Assembly (NCBI GenBank): GCA_032622095.1
Contig: CP136061.1
Location: 261,114,077-261,178,076, forward strand
Source: Siphonodentalium dalli
Lineage: Eukaryota > Mollusca > Scaphopoda > Gadilida > Siphonodentaliidae
DNA: 64,000 nucleotides
Direction of reading: 5' to 3'
In this document: positions 56,403 to 64,000 of the stretch, in pieces
How the letters are laid out: each line of letters opens with the position of its first letter
Numbering within the stretch: the stretch's first letter is position 1
The notes under the pieces: generated by a model
Database searches by the model: none
What the model was told of the DNA's origin: nothing
The model's input: only the letters and a program-made list of their open reading frames with translations
Translations under genes and position numbers: made by a program

Positions 56403-57217
56403 CCATCGATTACTTACAGAAACTATCGCTGCGAACACATAGGATCCCGAACTAAAATACCCGTTTGCTTCTAAATCAGGCCAGCAACAGCGTCAATAGC
56501 TCTTGAGTTACCATTATCACAGTCTTAGACACTTTATCTTTTTACAAGCTATTATAGTTCAATATCAACCGTATAAATTGTCACTGATATTTTCCCCATG
56601 CTATATAGGTTTCAATAGTTTCTTTGAGTCAGTTGCACAAAATGTTCATAATCCTTAGTTGACATCTACAGAATATATTAAATATCTAAATGTCCGCTTT
56701 TAAACCTGGCTTAAACTTCAGATAAAGAATCTGGCCTTGTTTCAGTAGCGGGATCGTATGAATCCATCGAATCATTGCTGGTTATGCTAGTAACTCAATT
56801 AAAATGGGAAAGGTTTTCTATTCTGCAATCAGGACGCTAAATCTAAAAAAAATGTGTATAAAAATGGAGAAATTGTTGTCTTTTTATTTATTGTATCACA
56901 ATGAAATATCTCACTCGATTGGCATCGCTGTTGAATTAGATTCGGTTTAAACACTATTTATTCCTTCCCAAAGCAATATTCTGTCACAATAATTCAGGTT
57001 AAAATACCCAAATAAACAAACCTGCCCAACTTCTGGTTAAAATACACCAATAAATCAACCTGCACAACCTCGGGTTAAAATACCTCACAACCATTCCATA
57101 GACACATGCTATCCAAAGAGATCATTATAATTTATTACTGAATGGGATAAGAAAAATAAGCCACATTTCAAGTAACTGGATATGACCCGATATGGGTACC
57201 ACTAACTGCCGACCGTA
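56403..57217. other. Spacer with a short 38-bp tandem repeat
   Basis: GTTAAAATACCYAAATAAAC-type units recur at 56998, 57036 and 57074. No gene is seen. Confidence 0.5.
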
Positions 57218-60200
57218 ACGCCACCAGGAGACCGAATGAGTGCATAATATACCATAAAGAACCCCTAACACGCCCCAGGAGACCGAATGAGTGCATAATA
57301 TACCATAAAGAACACCTAACACGCCCCAGGAGACCGAATGAGTGCATAATATACCATAAAGAACCCCTAACACGCCCCAGGAGACCGAACGAGTGCATAA
57401 TATACCATAAAGAACCCATAACACGCCACCAGGAGACCGAATGAGTGCATAATATACCCTAAAGAACCCCCAACACGCCACCTGGAGACCGAATGAGTGC
57501 ATTATATACCATAAAGAACCCCTAACACGTCACCAGGAGACCGAATGAGTGCATAATATACCATAAAGAACCCATAACAAGCCACCAGGAGACCGAATGA
57601 GTGCATAATAGACAATAAAGAACCCCTAACACGCCACCAGGAGACCGAATGAGTGCATAATATACAATAAAGAACCCCTAACACGCCAACAGGAGACCGA
57701 ATGAGTGCATAATAGACCCTAAAGAATCCTAACACGCCACCAGGAGACCGAATGAGTGCATAATATACAATAAAGAACGCCTAACACGCCACCAGGAGAC
57801 CGAATGAGTGCATAATATACCATAAAGAACCCCTAACACGCCACCAGGAGACCGAATGAGTGCATAATATACCATAAAGAACCCCTAACACGCCACCAGG
57901 AAACCGAATGAGTGCATAATAGACCATAAAGAACCCCTAACACGCCACCAGGAGACCGAATGAGTGCATAATATACCATAAAGAACCCATAACACGCCAC
58001 CAGGAGACCGAATGAGTGCATAATATACCCTAAAGAACCCCTAACACGCCACTAGGAGACCGAATGAGTGCATAATAGACCATAAAGAACACATAACACG
58101 CCACCAGGAGACCGACTGAGTGCATAATACATGTATACCATAAAGAACCCCTAACAGCCACCAGGAGACCGAATGAGTGCATAATATACCATAAAGAACC
58201 CATAACACGCCATCAGGAGACCGAATGAGTGCATAATATACCCTAAAGAACTCCTAACACGCCAACAGGAGACCGAATGAGTGCATAATATACCCTAAAG
58301 AACCCCTAACACGCCACCAGGAGACCGAATGAGTGCATAATATACCATAAAGAACCCCTAACACGCCACAGGAGACCGAATGAGTGCATAATATACCATA
58401 AAGAACCCCTAACACGCCACCAGGAGACCGACTGAGTGCATAATATACCATAAAGAACCCCTAACAGCCACCAGGAGACCGAATTAGTGCATAATATACC
58501 ATAAAGAACCCCTAACACGCCATCAGGAGACCGAATGAGTGCATAATAGATACCAAAGAATCCCTAACACGCCACCAGGAGACCGAATGAGAGCATAATA
58601 TACCATAAAGAACCCCTAACACGCCATCAGGAGACCGAATGAGTGCATAATAGATACTAAAGAACCCTAACACGCCACCAGGAGACCGAATGAGTGCATA
58701 ATAGACCCTAAAGAACCCCTAACACGCCACCAGGAGACCGAATGAGTGTATAATAGACCATACAGAACCCCCAACATACCACCAGGAGACCGAATGAGTG
58801 CATAATATACCATAAAGAACCCCTAACACGCCACCAGGAGACCGAATGAGTGCATAATAGACCCTAAAGAACCCCTAACACGCCACCAGGAGACCGAATG
58901 AGTGCATAATAGATACCAAAGAACCCCTAACACGCCATCAGGAGACCGAATGAGTGCATAATAGATACTAAAGAACCCTAACACGCCACCAGGAGACCGA
59001 ATGAGTGCATAATAGACCATAAAGAACCCCTAACACGCCACCAGGAGACCGAATGAGTGCATAATAGATACCAAAGAATCCCTAACACGCCACCAGGAGA
59101 CCGAATGAGTGTATAATAGACCATACAGAACCCCCAACATACCACCAGGAGACCGAATGAGTGCATAATATACCCTAAAGAACCCCTAACACGCCACCAG
59201 GAGACCGAATGAGTGCATAATAGATACCAAAGAACCCCTAACACGCCATCAGGAGACCGAATGAGTGCATAATATACCATAAAGAACCCCTAACACGCCA
59301 CCAGGAGACCGAATGAGTGCATAATAGATACCAAAGAACCCCTAACACGCCATCAGGAGACCGAATGAGTGCATAATATACCCTAAAGAACCCCTAACAC
59401 GCCACCAGGAGACCGAATGAGTGCATAATAGATACCAAAGAATCCCTAACACGCCACCAGCAGACCGAATGAGTGCATAATATACCATAAAGAACCCCTA
59501 ACACGCCACCAGGAGACCGAATGAGTGCATAATATACCCTAAAGAACCCCTAACATGCCACCAGGATACCGAATGAGTGCATAATAGACCATAAAGAACC
59601 CCTAACACGCCACCAGGAGACCGAATGAGTGCATAATATACCATAAAGAACCCCTAACACGCCACCAGGAGACCGAATGTGTGCATAATAGACCCTAAAG
59701 AACCCCTAACACGCCACCAGGAGACCGAATGAGTGCATAATAGACCCTAAAGAACCCCTAACACGCCACCAGGAGACCGAATGACTGCATAATATACCAT
59801 AAAGAACCCCTAACACGCCACCAGGAGACCGAATGAGTGCATAATATACCATAAAGAACCCCTAACACGCCACCAGGAAACCGAATGAGTGCATAATAGA
59901 CCCTAAAGAACCCCTAACACGCCACCAGGAGACCGAATGAGTGCATAATAGACCCTAAAGAACCCCTAACACGCCACCAGGAGACCGAATGAGTGCATAA
60001 TATACCATAAAGAACCCATAACACGCCACCAGGAGACCGAATGAGTGCATAATAGACCCTAAAGAACCCCTAACACGCCACCAGGAGACCGAATGAGTGC
60101 ATAATATACCATAAAGAACCCCTAACACGTCACCAGGAGACCGAATGAGTGCATAATATACCATAAAGAACCCCTAACACGCCACCAGGAGACCGAATGA

Positions 60201-63200
60201 GTGCATAATATACCATAAAGAACCCCTAACACGCCACCAGGAGACCGAATGAGTGCATAATATACCATAAAGAACCCCTAACATGCCACCAGGATACCGA
60301 ATGAGTGCATAATAGACCATAAAGAACCCCTAACACGCCACCAGGAGACCGAATGAGTGCATAATATACCATAAAGAACCCCTAACACGCCACCAGGAGA
60401 CCGAATGACTGCATAATATACCATAAAGAACCCCTAACACGCCCGAGGAGACCGAATGAGTGCATAATAGACCCTAAAGAACCCCTAACACGCCACCAGG
60501 AGACCGAATGAGTGCATAATATACCATAAAGAACCCCTAACACGCCACCAGGAGACCGAATGAGTGCATAATATACCATAAAGAACCCCTAACACGCCAC
60601 CAGGAGACCGAATGAGTGCATAATATACCATAAAGAACCCATAACAAGCCACCAGGAGACCGAATGAGTGCATAATATACCATAAAGAACCCCTAACACG
60701 CCACCAGGAGACCGAATGAGTGCATAATATACCATAAAGAACCCCTAACACGCCACCAGGAGACCGAATGAGTGCATAATATACACTAAAGAACCCCTAA
60801 CACGCCACCAGGAGACCGAATGAGTGCATAATATACCATAAAGAACCCCTAACACGCCACCAGGAGACCGAATGAGTGCATAATAGACCCTAAAGAACCC
60901 CTAACACGCCCCAGGAGACCGAATGAGTGCATAATATACCATAAAGAACCCCTAACACGCCACCAGGAGACCGAATGAGTGCATAATAAACCCTAAAGAA
61001 CCCCTAACACGCCACCAGGAGACCGAATGAGTGCATAATAGACCCTAAAGAACCCCTAACACGCCCCAGGAGACCGAATGAGTGCATAATATACCATAAA
61101 GAACCCCTAACACGCCACCAGGAGACCGAATGAGTGCATAATATACCATAAAGAACCCCTAACACGCCACCAGGAGACCGAATGAGTGCATAATAGACCC
61201 TAAAGAACCCCTAACACGCCCCAGGAGACCGAATGAGTGCATAATAGACCACAAAGAACCCCTAACACGCCACCAGGAGACCGAATGAGTGCATAATAGA
61301 CCGTAAAGAACCCCTAACACGCCACCAGGAGACCGAATGAGTGCATAATATACACTAAAGAACCCCTAACACGCCACCAGGAGACCGAATGAGTGCATAA
61401 TATACCATAAAGAACCCCTAACACGCCACCAGGAGACCGAATGAGTGCATAATAGACCCTAAAGAACCCCTAACACGCCACCAGGAGACCGAATGAGTGC
61501 ATAATAGACCATAAAGAACCCCTAACACGCCACCAGGAGACCGAATGAGTGCATAATATACCATAAAGAACCCCTAACACGCCACCAGGAGACCGAATGA
61601 GTGCATAATAGACCCTAAAGAACCCCTAACACGCCCCAGGAGACCGAATGAGTGCATAATAGACCACAAAGAACCCCTAACACGCCACCAGGAGACCGAA
61701 TGAGTGCATAATATACCATAAAGAACCCATAACACGCCACCAGGAGACCGAATGAGTGCATAATATACCATAAAGAACCCCTAACACGCCACCAGGAGAC
61801 CGAATGAGTGCATAATAGACCGTAAAGAACCCCTAACACGCCACCAGGAGACCGAATGAGTGCATAATAAACCCTAAAGAACCCCTAACACGCCACCAGG
61901 AGACCGAATGAGTGCATAATAGACACTAAAGAACCCCTAACACGCCACCAGGAGACCGAATGAGTGCATAGTATACCATAAAGAACCCCTAACACGCCAC
62001 CAGGAGACCGAATGAGTGCATAATAAACCCTAAAGAACCCCTAACACGCCACCAGGAGACCGAATGAGTGCATAATATACCATAAAGAACCCCTAACACG
62101 CCACCAGGAGACCGAATGAGTGCATAATAGACCATAAAGAACCCCTAACACGCCACCAGGAGACCGTATGAGTGCATAATAGACCATAAAGAACCCATAA
62201 CACGCCACCAGGAGACCGAATGAGTGCATAATATACCATAAAGAACCCCTAACACGCCACCAGGAGACCGAATGAGTGCATAATATACCCTAAAGAACCC
62301 CCAACACGCCACCAGGAGACAGAATGACTAGATAATATACCATAAAGAACCCCTAACACGCCACCAGGAGACCGAATGAGTGCATAATATACCATAAAGG
62401 ACCCCTAACACGCCACCAGGAGACCGAATGAGTGCATAATAGACCATAAAGAACCCCTAACACGCCACCAGGAGACCGAATGAGTGCATAATATACCATA
62501 AAGAACCCATAACACGCCACCAGGAGACCGAATGAGTGCATAATATACCATAAAGAACCCATAACACGCCACCAGGAGACCGAATGAGTGCATAATAGAC
62601 CATAAAGAACCCATAACACGCCACCAGGAGACCGAATGAGTGCATAATAGACCATAAAGAACCCCTAACACGCCACCAGGAGACCGAATGAGTGCATAAT
62701 ATACCATAAAGAACCCCTAACACGCCCCCAGGAGACCGAATTAGTGCATAATATACCATAAAGAACCCCTAACACGCCACCAGGAGACCGAATGAGTGCA
62801 TAATATACCATAAAGAACCCATAACACGCCACCAGGAGACCGAATGAGTGCATAATATACCATAAAGAACCCCTAACACGCCACCAGGAGACCGAATGAG
62901 TGCATAATATACCATAAACAACCCCTAACACGCCACCAGGAGACCGAATGAGTGCATAATATACCATAAAGAACCCATAACACGCCACCAGGAGACCGAA
63001 TGAGTGCATAATATACCATAAAGAACCCATAACACGCCACCAGGAGACCGAATGAGTGCATAATATACACTAAAGAACCCCTAACACGCCACCAGGAGAC
63101 CGAATGAGTGCATAATATACCCTAAAGAACCCCCAACACGCCACCAGGAGACAGAATGACTAGATAATATACCCTAAAGAACCCCCAACACGCCACCAGG

Positions 63201-64000
63201 AGACAGAATGACTAGATAATAGACCATAAAGAACCCTAACACGCCACCAGGAGACCGAATGAGTGCATAATATACCATAAAGAACTCCTAACACGCCACC
63301 AGGAGACCGAATGAGTGCATAATAGACCATAAAGGACCCCTAACACGCCACCAGGAGACCGAATGAGTGCATAATAGACCATAAAGAACCCCTAACACGC
63401 CACCAGGAGACCGAATGAGTGCATAATATACCATAAAGAACCCCTAACACGCCACCAGGAGACCGAATGAGTGCATAATATACCATAAAGAACCCATAAC
63501 ACGCCACCAGGAGACCGAATGAGTGCATAATATACACTAAAGAACCCCTAACACGCCACCAGGAGACCGAATGAGTGCATAATATACCCTAAAGAACCCC
63601 CAACACGCCACCAGGAGACAGAATGACTAGATAATATACCCTAAAGAACCCCCAACACGCCACCAGGAGACAGAATGACTAGATAATAGACCATAAAGAA
63701 CCCATAACACGCCACCAGGAGACCGAATGAGTGCATAATATACCATAAAGAACTCCTAACACGCCACCAGGAGACCGAATGAGTGCATAATAGACCATAA
63801 AGAACCCCTAACACGCCACCAGGAGACCGAATGAGTGCATAATATTCCATAAAGAACTCCTAACACGCCACCAGGAGACCGAATGAGTGCATAATATACC
63901 ATAAAGAACCCATAACACGCCACCAGGAGACCGAATGAGTGCATAATATACCATAAAGGACCCCTATCACGCCACCAGGAGACCGAATGAGTGCATAATA
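57218..64000. repeat. 52-bp satellite, about 130 units, runs off the window
   Basis: The unit is CGCCACCAGGAGACCGAATG, then AGTGCATAATATACCATAAA and GAACCCCTAACA. Common variants are AGACCCT or AGACCAT for ATACCAT, CCCATAAC for CCCCTAAC, and AGATACC near 58540-59440. Multi-unit blocks recur: 60781 to 61350 (11 units, 569 bp) and 63151 to 63618 (9 units, 467 bp), the latter marked by an ACAGAATGACTAGATAAT pair. Because 52 is not a multiple of 3, minus-strand ORFs such as MVYYALIRSPGGVLGVLYGI pass through all three frames and end at a TAG unless the CCCATAAC variant removes it. They are not genes. Confidence 0.97.

Noticed and set aside
57125-63944. Many 60-125-residue minus-strand ORFs with repeats such as MVYYALIRSPGG
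   Set aside because: The 52-bp satellite unit passes through all three frames; ORF ends depend only on whether a unit has CCCCTAAC or CCCATAAC.

Overview
This window looks like nuclear DNA from an animal, most likely a marine invertebrate. It is AT-rich, dominated by repeats and nearly gene-free. The one convincing protein-coding gene is an intronless seven-transmembrane receptor. The rest consists of satellite arrays, short non-autonomous DNA transposons with inverted ends, LINE and SINE debris and simple repeats. There are no operons, no bacterial features and no tRNA or rRNA genes that I can support. A lophotrochozoan-type genome fits, but the sequence alone does not fix the phylum.

Layout. 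1-800: GAT/GAC-rich simple repeat. 800-9,700: a small MITE with a target-site duplication (TSD), a long element of alternating ~145-bp units, a TTAA-bounded MITE, three jockey/CR1-like LINE fragments, a G-rich minisatellite and a 1.07-kb terminal-inverted-repeat (TIR) element. 9,800-11,600: a MITE with a perfect 9-bp TSD, then a 1.2-kb foldback-headed element. 11,927-16,880: a satellite built from 38-bp and 28-bp units in exact-length blocks. 18,555-21,185: a 29-bp satellite. 21,752-23,165: a 42-bp satellite. 23,200-35,000: mostly unique AT-rich DNA with minisatellites, a strong 160-bp hairpin, a second copy of the 9.8-kb MITE, a poly-G-ended element and a 1.5-kb element full of GGTTCT/AGAACC motifs. 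35,400-45,000: a dense set of foldback elements. These include a GC-rich palindromic element, two TTAA/CCC elements each carrying two 69-bp palindromes, and a 923-bp element that reuses the same palindrome. 45,000-50,000: a decayed minisatellite and a second copy of the 2.3-kb element, split by a second copy of the 10.4-kb element. 50,821-51,867: the receptor gene. 52,100-57,100: more MITE copies and a probable L2-type tail. 57,218-64,000: a 52-bp satellite running off the end of the window.

Four long satellite arrays occupy about 15.8 kb, roughly a quarter of the window. At least six mobile-element families occur in two or more copies, so several insertion events can be read by comparing copies inside the window. 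The most distinctive structure is a 69-bp palindrome, present seven times, carried inside elements whose termini are unrelated. Most open reading frames here are by-products of repeats whose unit lacks stops in one frame, and I have not called them genes.
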